Origin: Glandiceps talaboti
Lineage: Eukaryota > Hemichordata > Enteropneusta > Spengelidae
Direction: 5' to 3'
DNA: 64,000 nucleotides
Assembly (NCBI RefSeq): GCF_964340395.1
Contig: NC_135568.1
Location: forward strand, 9,596,776 to 9,660,775
Below the pieces are notes generated by a model. It was not told the origin of the DNA, did not search any database, and was given only the letters and a program-made list of their open reading frames with translations. Each line of letters starts with the position of its first letter. Position 1 is the first letter of the stretch. Of the stretch, positions 53,601 to 64,000 are shown piece after piece. Both the position numbers and the translations under genes were made by a program.

Positions 53601-55678
53601 TAGATCACAGTTTTGGTAGAAACACTGTGGCTATTTTTATGGTGTTAAAATATGTGTATTTCAGCTGAAATTTCTCGTTGCGCAACTGCTTTTAATGTAC
53701 ACATTACAAGGCAGCCTGGAGTAGCCGACGGTGAAATTACAGGAATGGTTTGTAAGTGCTGGCAAAGATTACTCTAGCTATGCGAACACTAATGTGGCTT
53801 CGGGACCATGGTACTTCAAATGGAAAGAACTTACACTGATGCTTCATCCTGCAGTAATTGTTATCGAGTACTGAACGGTTAGTTATGAGACACCTTTAGT
53901 CATTCAAGATCGACTGATCACGAAGCCTTGCTGTGCTCTTTGTAAGTTTGTACCCGTTTTATGGTCTCCGATTTCAATAGGTCTCCATGAAAGGGTACAA
54001 TGTGCAGGCAATATCATTGTACACTCCGGCTTTGAACTTTATCATAACGACTGTACGGCATAAAAGCGAAACATATCTTTGTTGACCTGGGAATGAGATG
54101 TCCAGGTGCTGAGACTAGTCTCGTCGTTTTAAAGTAAACACAAACGATATTAGTTTATGCTCAACTTTGAAGGTATTTACTTGCAATGTTCTTGTCATGC
54201 ACGTGAAACTTTACAGTTGAGAATTTGCAAAATGTAAAGTACACGAATCTGGGAAGACTATAAATTTAGTATCATGACTGAAACAGAAGAATTCACATTT
54301 TGAAATACTGAGTAAGACTTGGGGAGTGATTTAAACCTCTCCTTGACACCGTGTTTATAACCTAAGGTTTATTTAAAATGAAACCAATCCAAGGTTGAGT
54401 ACCTGATTTGTCAATGTGTAAAGTGTGCAGACCCTGAAAAGAGACTCAAGCTTATGAAATTTTCACTCAGACTCGGCACTCGGTTATAGTACATGCAGGT
54501 GCAAAACTAATTACCCATTTTACATGTAAAAACTTCTGTCCCTATCAATGTCGCTCCGACGGGTGTCTAGGAATATTCCATCGTTGCCTCTGCGTCGTTT
54601 AGTTTATTAAAGTGACTTCGTTTCACAAACGGTTAGCCACCATCTACTAAAATGGTACTCTCCATTGAAATAAAACCTTTCATATGCTCGAATGCTCGTT
54701 TGTAAACAGCACTGCCTCATTTCAAGCCTAAAAGCATGTCATCTCAGAATAAATTACTAGTTTTAGTATGTCGCTGCTGACGGCTGTTTTGAACTGTTGA
54801 TTTCAAGCGAGGTTATACTTTATGATAGCTGAATGTATAACAAAGTAAGAATTACTTATGTTTATAGCATGAATCATGTTTGTCTCAGTGTCACTTCAGA
54901 TAAGAAAACTTATACATGCATCAATCTTTCATAGAAAATTCAAAGTGTTGTAGGATTTTCAAACATTAGGATTTTCACACGTTTTTATCGATGACCGTTA
55001 TACCCTTGAAACTCGAACTTACACTTTTACAGTTTTAAATACAACTGTCTCCTTTTGTCATGAGTAAACGTTAGATAAACAGAATTTGTAGTAAATTGCT
55101 TAAAATGAAGTATTATGATACAAGCAGAATTGACACTAAATTGTTGCAGAAATGGTTGAAACTCAATATACAATATTATGATATCAACAGTGTGATATAT
55201 TCTTCGTCACTTTTTTGGTCTAATGTTTCTAACTATATCGTCTTTAGAATATCAGCCATCGGCACGATTGATGCGAACTATCATCATTAGGTAATACTGT
55301 TAGTATATAAACTGTTGCCTACGCGCTGCCTGTGAGCTCGTTGCGTTGGCCAACTATTAACACCTCTTTGACTCAATAATTATATTCTAATTTACACAAA
55401 CACGATGATGTCTCGTTTGTACTGACTCCCATGTCGACTTTGTATATACCTAATAACACACGTGTTAGGTAGTGGAGGGTTTTGTTTCCTTTTCCCATTA
55501 CGATTGTAATAATCCATCACCAATTAACACCAGGCATATATTATCGCGTTCTAGCACAGAGTAATAGGCTTCACTGCAACACATAAATCGTGTTCGGAAA
55601 AGAAAACGACAAATCTTCAAATCTACGACCAACCTATTATAAAATCTAACTAGGGAGGCATTGTTTATTCTACTTGAT
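50641..55678. other. No gene confirmed
   Basis: Two short exon-like frames. At 53125-53292 a basic frame ends IQERMGKCQYCKERLDRRKK with a CxxC. At 53652-53776 a frame reads MCISAEISRCATAF, NVHITRQPGVADGEITG and a Cys-Lys-Cys tail. Neither has enough context. G12 at 51296. Confidence 0.3.
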
Positions 55679-55798
55679 GTCAACATGGAACTTAAACTTT
55701 AGAAACACTACACACGTCAATTCATATGTACTGAAAACAAAACTTAATATTTCGTCCCCACCTGTGTAGTGTTTCAAAAGTTTAAGTTCCATGTTGAA
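55679..55798. repeat. Inverted repeat, 35-bp arms, 47-base loop
   Basis: CAACATGGAACTTAAACTTT-AGAAACACTACACA at 55681-55714 pairs with its near-perfect reverse complement at 55764-55797. The transcript would fold as a long stem. Probably a small MITE. A small-RNA precursor is possible but the stem is unusually perfect. Confidence 0.7.
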
Positions 55799-56630
55799 AC
55801 AGTAAACCTACACAGGTTAGCGACTCATTAGTTTGCATCAAACTGTTTGAAGTCAATGTAATTTTGGAAACCATAAAATAATAGTGTCTAACCTAGCTGT
55901 GTAAATGAGAACAACAAAGCTTAAATAACATCCTGAATGAAGTTATTAAAACAGTTAATCTTTGTACATTTGACATTGAATTATTAGTTTAAAATCGCAA
56001 GTACAAAAGAACTGTCAGATCAAAGCCAAAGGGATAAGAAATTATGGCATCGATACAATAGTTTTATTTCATATACCCGTCCATTCATCACGATAAACTG
56101 ATATTGCATTGACACGATACAGCCATAACATAATATTAATGATCACCCCTATTTGTGACTTCTAAATTCTGTCAGTCGTTCATTTATTTGCCTCTTTATC
56201 ACTTTCCAAACTTGTCATTTGGCTGACAGCTGGTTGGACACTTCATCTTGAAACAGAAAATTCAAAGGAACGACCGTTGAAGTCCTGGAAACGCCCCCAT
56301 CATATAAAAACTAATTATTGAATATCAAATGACATTCGGCATATTTTATATCCATGCTGTTGTATGACAGTTATCATTAACAATGGTAAATGTGTTTTCA
56401 TTATCTTGCAACTATACTGTGTATATCATACAACAAATGAAACGTACATAAATCTGTCGATATACATCTTTGACAGAATGTATGCTCATTTTGTTCTGAC
56501 CTAAAGCGATAAAGAGTACCATAAAAACACAACTCCAGGCGAATATGGGAACACAAAAAACACACCCATGAGAACGCACACGTACACACACGCACACTCA
56601 CGTATAAGTAAACGCAGATATGATACATGT

Positions 56631-56757
56631 GTTTTGTATGTATGTATGTATGTATGTATGTATGTATGTATGTATGTATGTACACGTATGTATGCACGTA
56701 TGTATGTATGCACGTATGTATGTATGCACGTATGTATGTATGTATGTGTATGTATGT
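56631..56757. repeat. (GTAT)n microsatellite
   Basis: ATGT/GTAT units with CACG interruptions spaced regularly after 56681. Confidence 0.95.
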
Positions 56758-59700
56758 AACAAAGGTATACAGTAAGATATCCGGAGCTTTTAATGATGAC
56801 TTGTTGAAATCAAACATTAATTGAAAAGCATCAAATATTGTTAGTTGCTAAGTAAACATTATCTGTGAGTACGTGTGGTAAGATAATCAAGATTTTTTTT
56901 AGAATATTCGCAGTGCTTTGGTGAAAAAGGTTCGCATGGGTAGTAAGTGGATTCCAAAATGCATAGCGAAGACACTTAAATGTGAAGAATAGCCTTCTCC
57001 GTCAGTCGTCAGACTCGTACCTGTCAGCTGTCCGAAGCGGAAATAAGAAGTCATGTGGTGTAAACTAAAAATCAATAAATTGATCGGTGTAGTTGTATAC
57101 ATAATGCACAGCTGAAAGTTACTCTGGTTATTAAACGCACACGACTTTACATGGTCTAATAAAAATACAATTATGACGAATGTTATTAACGTAAATTATT
57201 GGCAGGGAGCACGTCTAACTGCTATTAGTGTTACTTGTGGCGTGCCATCGAAGGTTACGTGAATGCGGTAGCATGGAAACAACACTGTGATTGGAAGTAA
57301 TAACGTCGTGGAGGTTTTTTTATTTGGGTGGCGGAACTGTGTCCTCAGGCAGATGTAATGAAAAAGCGCCAATGATATGACACACAACAATACACATTTA
57401 TTATAGGCGAAATATAATTTGAGAATTAGAGTGTTGATACATGTTAACAATGCAATGAACGCCGGATACAACAACTGCAAACTAATATATCAAACAGCAG
57501 GTGATCACTAAACGAGCGTGAAATATAGCGAGAGTCATGTACAGGCTCTCTAACAAGTTAAAAACATCAATTCATATTGTTTCCTTACCTAATTGAACAA
57601 ATCGTACTACACTGTGTGAATTCTGGATTAGAGGAAATTGAACACGATATGACACTTCCTGTGGGCCCTAGAGACAATGATTAACAGTTTCATTTGACAA
57701 AGAATCAAAATCTCTCATCAAAGATTCATTGATTTCAGGGTAGTGATACATCACTATAAAGGATTCTACGACAAGCATATCATACATTCTAACCATTAAG
57801 TCAGAAATACATAGATAATAGTTGTGATCTTTTAATTGGTTTTCTTCCAATTCACCAACGCGGCTTGCAGTCCCTGAATGAGCCATAAGAAGGCGGTGGG
57901 AGTTCTCAGTTAATATATAATATCAACAGCAAAGGAAATTTTAAGTTTCTACAAGCGTTTCAAAAGGATGATGAAAATATGCATGAAGGTGTATTATTCT
58001 TTGCGAGACTAGTTGTATTGAGCAAGGACAAGGGAGTTCCCAAACATCTATTTTAATGACTAATGAAAAAATATACCGGGATGTATTCCATTCCTAATGA
58101 AATTTTATGGTAGATTCGTTCACAAAATACTCAAAAAGATATTGTTATTTACGACAGTTTGGACTGTTGCTATTAAAATACACTGAACAAATATCTAAAA
58201 GTGTCGGTTTTGTTTTAACAGAGTGACTAAATGGCTTTCTATCTGCACCGAGTGGAATGGTTTGAAACGACAAGTGAGAACGAATTAAGATTACTTTGTC
58301 ATAAATGTTTAATGCGCGGAGCATCAGTTGGGAAATGTATCGTGCAATTATACACACTTCATTGTTGCAAACATGTCAACAGAAGCAGTACTAAGAATAC
58401 CCCAAAGGTACCATAATACTAATGCAGTTCTCAATATCACTTCGCCATTTAACCCCCATACTAGGTAATAAGCTTTTAGCAGTAGAGTTTAAGCTGCTCC
58501 ATGCAATCTAACGAACTCTAAATATGACTCTTAAACCACAACGAATTTCAATGTGATGACATTGTTTTATCAACAAAGGGGAAACTACGATCTTGAAATA
58601 ATAGGTTATAGGAAATATTTAGAATTAGGAGATACAATACTGTACATAAGTTTAATTTTTTTATTATGATAATTTCACCTAAATAAGCGAACTGAAGCGT
58701 GTTGTCGTCCAACTGCTACAATAACCAAATATTTTGTTCATGTAAGTTATCCACACATTCAGATATGCATATTAAACAAACAAACAACTAGGGAAACGCT
58801 AATTTCGGACATTGTTTAACGCGAATGATTTGTCAACTTAATTACAATTTAAAATAATAGATTTAATCTGGAGAGAAATGTTTTAGATTTTCTTTGTGAA
58901 GAATTGTATTTTGTCTTTGCGAATGCCAAACCACAGAAGAGACCATAATTGGCATGCTAGCATATTTTCACAAAGATACACATTTAGTACATATTCTCAG
59001 AAATACAAAGCAAAACCACGTTGAAATTGAAAGTACTAATATATGAGTGAAAGTTTCCAAAGGGACCGAATAACCTTGCAGTTTCAGACCCCATCAATGT
59101 ATAGTGTGATCCTCAGATGTTTCACGGAAAGATGTTAGTGCTACTTGGTTGGGCGATCTCACATATTACTTTAAATTTACAGGTGAATAAAATACAAAAT
59201 CGGATTATAGATAAGTCAGATTCTGCAGGGGAAACTAAATGCATTTCGAACAGTCATAATTATGTTCTAGGTATAACAGAGATATCTCAGGGCTTTTAAG
59301 AACAATTAAGCAGCATTGAAGGGTATTATAAGAAAACCCACCTGCTAATTCCATTGAGAAGATTGGTTCTATTCCTCAAAAATATCTTTAACAGTCAGTC
59401 GCAATTGTATCCATTTATAGGGAAATGTTAATCCAGTTTGATTGGAAAGATAATGACGATTACAAACCATCCTGTTATCCTAGTTTGAAAGTTGAGCGCG
59501 ATCATGTTCATACTTAGTAATATTTTAAATTAGCTCTGACAATTTTGCACAAAATGTGAATAGTATATGATAACTGGTTGCATAGTCAATACAAATCTAA
59601 TACAGTAATTTTGAAATACATGTTCTTATAAGTACGTTTGTAAACGTGAATAGTGGGAGAATTACGCTGATGGAGTTTAATAACAACACGTTTATGGTAT

Positions 59701-62445
59701 TGGCAGTCTTTACTTCACACTATATTAGATGCAAGGCCATAATACTTATATATCAAAAGTAAAGGTGTTGACCAGGATTGCGTAAACAGTTGCATTATTA
59801 AAATCGCAAATTGCGTACTTCACTTATGTGATTCTCTGATATGAACACCTCACATGAATATCTTACAATGTGATCAACCCGAACTGGATAAATTCAGACG
59901 TATCAGTGTTAAAATCCGACTCATTTTTCTGTGTCTTTGTGGCATTATTGCAATGATCAACTAATGGTGAAATATTTAGCTTCTCTTTGTATTGAATATA
60001 GAACCTCTGGAATCTATTCTAGCAATATTACAGGACAGCATAGTAGTTTATCGATAGTTGATTTCCATGCATTAGAAGTTTTTAAATAAAACTCCTTACC
60101 TGGTTTGCACTGCTTTTCCCAACTTCTCTCACAAATAGGATACGTTGCCAAAATTCCTAAGGATCTTCCCCTTCCCTTATTGCTTGGTATCTAGTGAGGT
60201 GATATAAAATGGAATACAAGATGTGGTCTTTGTGAATACTATGCCTTTTATCAATGCAGTAATGGTTACACTCAACCTTCTTTTAACGAGGCACCAACCT
60301 CCACAGCTCTCTGCTGATGACGTAGTATATATAACTGGTCACGTGATTTGAATTCATCGATTAAACTTCTTGTTCCGCTCATCACATGACAATTCGTGAG
60401 TACACCGAACAAACAAACAAAGCAACCTACGTACGTAGGTTTTTTTTTCTGTGTCATCAACCTACTCCGGGGATGAAGCCTACGAGCCACTATCTCCTAA
60501 TATGGCAAAAAATAATTACAAGTTCATCTGAAGCTGCGCTCGATTGAAAATGTTTCAAATGAAATGAATGTGAATACCAGCAAGGGTATTTCAATGTCCA
60601 CAGTGCGACTCGTGTATTGTGAGTATCTTTAATATGGTTATGGTATAGGGGAATAAAAGAAACCATTATTTGCTTACAAACACCCCTCTTTGTGTTGTAA
60701 CTTAACTGAACGACACCATCCCTCGGCTGACATCCGTCGATGAAATTAAGAGACTCGGGCCTTTTATCCAACTAACTATCCATCTGTGTCTTTGCGAATC
60801 TCCATGGTTATGTCTCTATCTTTCAACAGAATTGTAATTGATGTAAAAGCCTTGGTTGTAAATGAACAGTAAATTTTTCAACAAAAATCCATTCGTGACG
60901 ATATATTGAAATCTAACCAATTGTATAGTAAGAAAAAAACGTCACAGTTATTTCCTCTTTTTTAAATGAACTAAAAGATAACGAACGAGATAATGAAAGG
61001 TAATGCATATACGGCACAGATTGGTGACAAAGGGGTTTCGTGTGTCAAAATCTAACAGCTAAAACAGTGACTCTAAGACAGAATATTACAACATAACGCA
61101 TAAAGGTACACGTAATAAAAACGCAGTGCAGAGCAATGTAACGCAATACAATGCTATGTAATGTATCCAACACAGAAAAGAGTTTTCAATACAAAAATTT
61201 CAAACTACGTTACTGATTATTTATATCGAAAATAATCGGTCAAAATGGTGAATTTTGAATCATACTAAAAGTACGCAAAAAAGCAGTTGTGTGAGATAGG
61301 TCATGGAAAGTTTGAAAATAAAAGCCGTCAGTGTTAGAAGTGCGTGTAGGTATTACTAATAGCTTACGGCGAAGTTTGGTAATTTGAAACGTGATTCTTG
61401 GATTTACAGAAACTTAGTGTTCTCATGTATCATATTGTAAGCTGCATTGTAGGGGACAATATAGGCAGAAGAGCTTAGAGTAGCTATTTGACGCCGTACT
61501 CTGAGTGGAGATTCAAGTATGTATACTTATAACACTGGTATTGCAAAGATGACGTCGTTGAGGAAAACACATTGACTAATCATACTATTGCAAATAGTCT
61601 ACGAAGGTAAAGTTTGCTCATAAATAATCATCAATTTCATAGATAAGGAGTGTAAATGACAATATTGTTACAACCCCTTCAAGGAATAACGAGAAATGGT
61701 GTTGTCTACATCATTGGGGGTACACGCAGGAGATTTTTTTAAAAAGTTGTTACTATTCGAAAGAATGTTTATGCTTTGTGGATATGGAGCTCTCTCCTAA
61801 GGCGGAGACACAGAGCTCATATGTGTAATGTCGTTGTATATAAAGAGAACCAGAATTTTTTCTAGGTCATTGCAGTGTGGAACAAAATTATTCTACCCTG
61901 TCTAAATGCTACAGTCATATTCAAATAAACTATTACATTGTAAAAACATGTACAAGGTAATCTTGTGCAATGGTGTAATATGAAGTTAAGCAAATGAAAA
62001 ATATACTGTATGAGTTGTGGACCTTTCCATCAAGGGTGGTTTTAGCAATGACGGACACGTGCGCCACTACATTAGTTAAAGCTTACATTCAATTTTTTAA
62101 AGGACAGTTACCACAAAAAATACAAAAACTATTGACATACTATTATCACGAACATTCATCATGAGGTTTTTTATATGACTATTCTCAACGTATGGAGATT
62201 GTTATGTCAGTTCGAATAGGTGTCCAGGATAGGACGCGAAACAGTTGCAACTCAAAGTACAACCCACCAAAAACAAACAGCGAGTACAGTACCATAGATA
62301 TTAACTGTTTCATAATAATCCATTATGTTCAACTAAAATACAAATATTGCTTAAATATTAGCAATACTAAACTATTTGCATATCGTTGTTAAAATTGCAC
62401 TGGCTGTAATTGGGATAGCTAGAATTGGCTTGTGTTCAACTTCAG
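56758..62445. other. No gene confirmed
   Basis: Mostly featureless. A perfect 18-bp palindrome AACCTACGTACGTAGGTT lies at about 60424-60441. Positions 60245-60285 resemble the flank of the 2132 MITE. The minus-strand frame at 60490-60771 has exon-like composition (start LDKRPESLNFIDGCQPRDGV) and an internal GTAAGC, without a clear acceptor. Confidence 0.3.
58231..58416 (+). other. Small ATG-initiated frame with flanking splice-like sites
   Basis: An acceptor-like run (ggttttgttttaacag) lies 9 bases before the ATG. The 61-codon frame begins MAFYLHRVEWFE, contains HKC, GKC and HCC cysteines, and ends NTPKVP. A weak GTACCA donor lies just before the stop. No signal peptide or known motif is seen. 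It could be a short coding exon or a chance frame. Confidence 0.13.
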
Positions 62446-62579
62446 TAGTAGATAAGTGCCTAGAGAATTGCAAATCGTGCCATGCTAATGGCCTAACGAA
62501 GTTATACAGAAGCTGTATGGAAAACGTGAACTGTTATAATGGCTTGTCTTACAAAGTTATAAACCGGTTTAGCTATTAA
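62446..62579 (+). CDS. Candidate terminal exon of a Cys-rich secreted peptide
   Basis: A good acceptor (cttgtgttcaacttcag) ends at 62445. The frame runs VDKCLENCKSC, then HANGLTKLYRSC, MENVNC and a 14-residue tail to a TAA at 62577-62579. Cysteine spacing is C-x3-C-x2-C-x11-C-x5-C. Eclosion-hormone-type peptides have C-x3-C-x2-C followed by about 12 residues and a fourth Cys, and a similar C-x-E-N-C start. Here the next interval is 5 rather than 3 residues and a sixth Cys is missing. The same frame extends upstream as a hydrophobic stretch (IVVKIALAVIGIARIGLC) that could be a signal peptide, but it has no ATG. An earlier exon, or a decayed start, would be needed. This could be a divergent relative, a pseudogene or chance. 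Confidence 0.25.
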
Positions 62580-64000
62580 CCATAGATCGGTCTAATATAT
62601 TACTTTAAAGATGACTCGTGCATTTTAAATTCAACATACAGCAGATTACCAATCAATTGAAAAATGTAATGGTGATGATAAAAGTACAGTAGTGTATACT
62701 CGTTGTAACAACTGGTGTATTTTGCGAAAATTTCCGATAATGTAAAGGTTATTTTTACTTCCACACCCCGATCACGACTCACTTTTATGGCAATAGAATA
62801 AAAACGAGCTGCTTGCCTCTAGCTGACGAAGAAGAATACTTATGCTAGAGATACCCGATCGTACAAATATGGCTGTTTCCGCTAGCTTAAACCGTCGTTT
62901 GAGACACGGTTTTATTAAGCATTTTAGAGCACGATATTCTAAAAAGGCTAATTAATTGTAAAGGGCAAGGGCATTCATACCCCCATTGGTTCAAAGAAAA
63001 TAAGAAATTGCCTTGAGTTTCGTTATATTACATAAAGCTGTTGCAACAAAACTGCATTACACTGTCTGGTGACTCGAGTAAAGAATTCTCATATTATTTT
63101 GATTCCCCGCCAGTGTTTTAGTGCCTTCAGAGTTACAGACGCCATGATGATAATGAAAGATCCCAGGAGAACCGAACTCCATGATTTGATTTTGTTGTTC
63201 TACACTATGTGCTCTTCCTTTCAAAGTTAATCAAACGTGTGGTCTAAATTCGCTCCATTACACAATTCTTACATTTAATTTTACTTTTTAGAGTGATAGG
63301 AGAATGAACCACGACTTGCATGGTGGCAAGACAGAATCGTTCTCATAACTCGATATATTTAAACTGAATATATCGGCAGTCCAGTTTGCAAGTGAAATGG
63401 CAACATGCAGTAGTGTGTGACAACCTAAACATACCGTTTGCTCTGTAGATTTAGGCAACGGTCAGTTGATAATTCCTTTGGTGTTGACAACAATGATTTA
63501 CATCACATGTATTATTCCGCACTTACGTATTCACTTTACGGTTACAAACTCGGCAATGATACGTAAGTGTTACATGCAGTCATCACAAACAGTATATATC
63601 ATGAAACTGCTTATGGTTTCAATTACATCAACTGAAATGATGACTAATATTAAGAGATGCTGGCTGCAATGAACAATAATTGTCTTAAGATGTGAAAGTT
63701 ATTGCATGATGCAATATGGTGCTCGCTAAAAGCAACCTATTGAAGGCAATTGTGTATTCACCTATGTCTACAGTGTAAACCCCAATGCTTAGCTTACCGG
63801 CGTTGTAAGCACACATTATGATGATTCATTTGTAATTCGACTGACCAGAGTTCAACATTCTATTAATTAACGCCAAATATCTATATAATCAAAATACACC
63901 TGTCAATTAATTAAATGGAACTTTCGTTTAATTAAAATGCAACCTGGTGATTAAAATGACTTTCGTTCAACGAAAATGGAACTATCTTTTAAAACCTTTG
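62580..64000. other. No gene seen
   Basis: AT-rich DNA downstream of the candidate Cys-rich exon. No clear polyadenylation site could be assigned. Confidence 0.5.

Noticed and set aside
56401-56824. Tyr-Val-Cys-Met repeat frames
   Set aside because: Translations of (GTAT)n on both strands.
57196-57480. 94-codon minus-strand frame rich in Leu and Cys
   Set aside because: Starts at TTG, no signal peptide cleavage pattern, no splice support.
59117-59299. ATG frame with MLVLLGWAIS start and a GTGAAT donor-like site
   Set aside because: Hydrophobic core is short and interrupted; indistinguishable from chance.

Overview
The window looks like AT-rich (roughly 64% A+T by eye) intergenic and intronic DNA from an animal. 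It is dense in di- and tetranucleotide microsatellites, palindromic DNA-transposon remnants (MITEs or foldbacks) and tRNA-derived SINEs. I see no operons, no long open frames and no RNA genes. Almost every long reading frame runs through a microsatellite or is a chance frame, so real coding content is confined to short exons with splice signals. The organism is inferred, not proven. An orexin-type neuropeptide exon would point to a deuterostome; hemichordates and other ambulacrarians are the invertebrates best known for orexin-type precursors.

The key find is on the minus strand at 3345-3596. It is an exon with a strong splice acceptor just before the ATG, a clean signal peptide, then QPPCC, a six-cysteine core, NILTA and a GKR amidation/cleavage site, followed by a GT donor. 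The layout (pyroglutamate-ready Gln, CC-x4-C, ILTx-amide, dibasic site) is that of an orexin/hypocretin prepropeptide. Three weaker exon candidates follow on the plus strand: a signal-peptide first exon with a GTGAGT donor (13686-13800), a short terminal exon (35625-35751), and a Cys-rich terminal exon with faint eclosion-hormone-like spacing (62446-62579).

Region by region: 0.5-2.6 kb holds two long-palindrome elements, each flanked by an exact direct repeat (11 bp and 9 bp), as expected of Mutator-like elements. The orexin-type exon and a (TA)56 array lie at 3.3-3.8 kb. A reverse-oriented tRNA SINE sits at 7.7-8.0 kb. At 9-14.9 kb there are a foldback, a 510-base open frame, a degenerate minisatellite and compound microsatellites. 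At 20.2-23 kb two related MITE families lie side by side, with a small hairpin element. At 25.7-38.7 kb there are at least four diverged copies of one dispersed repeat, one of them split by a tRNA-Leu-like SINE. Between lie a (TA)n-cored MITE (29 kb), a 450-base polypyrimidine tract (30.7-31.1 kb) and a compound tetranucleotide array (39.2-39.5 kb). At 45.4-46.5 kb there is a decayed minisatellite of about 60 bp. Foldbacks and a microsatellite hairpin lie at 49.7-50.5 and 55.7 kb. The rest shows no feature I can support.

No pathway can be assembled, because each candidate exon seems to belong to a separate gene whose other exons I could not find. All similarity statements come from reading by eye; none was computed.
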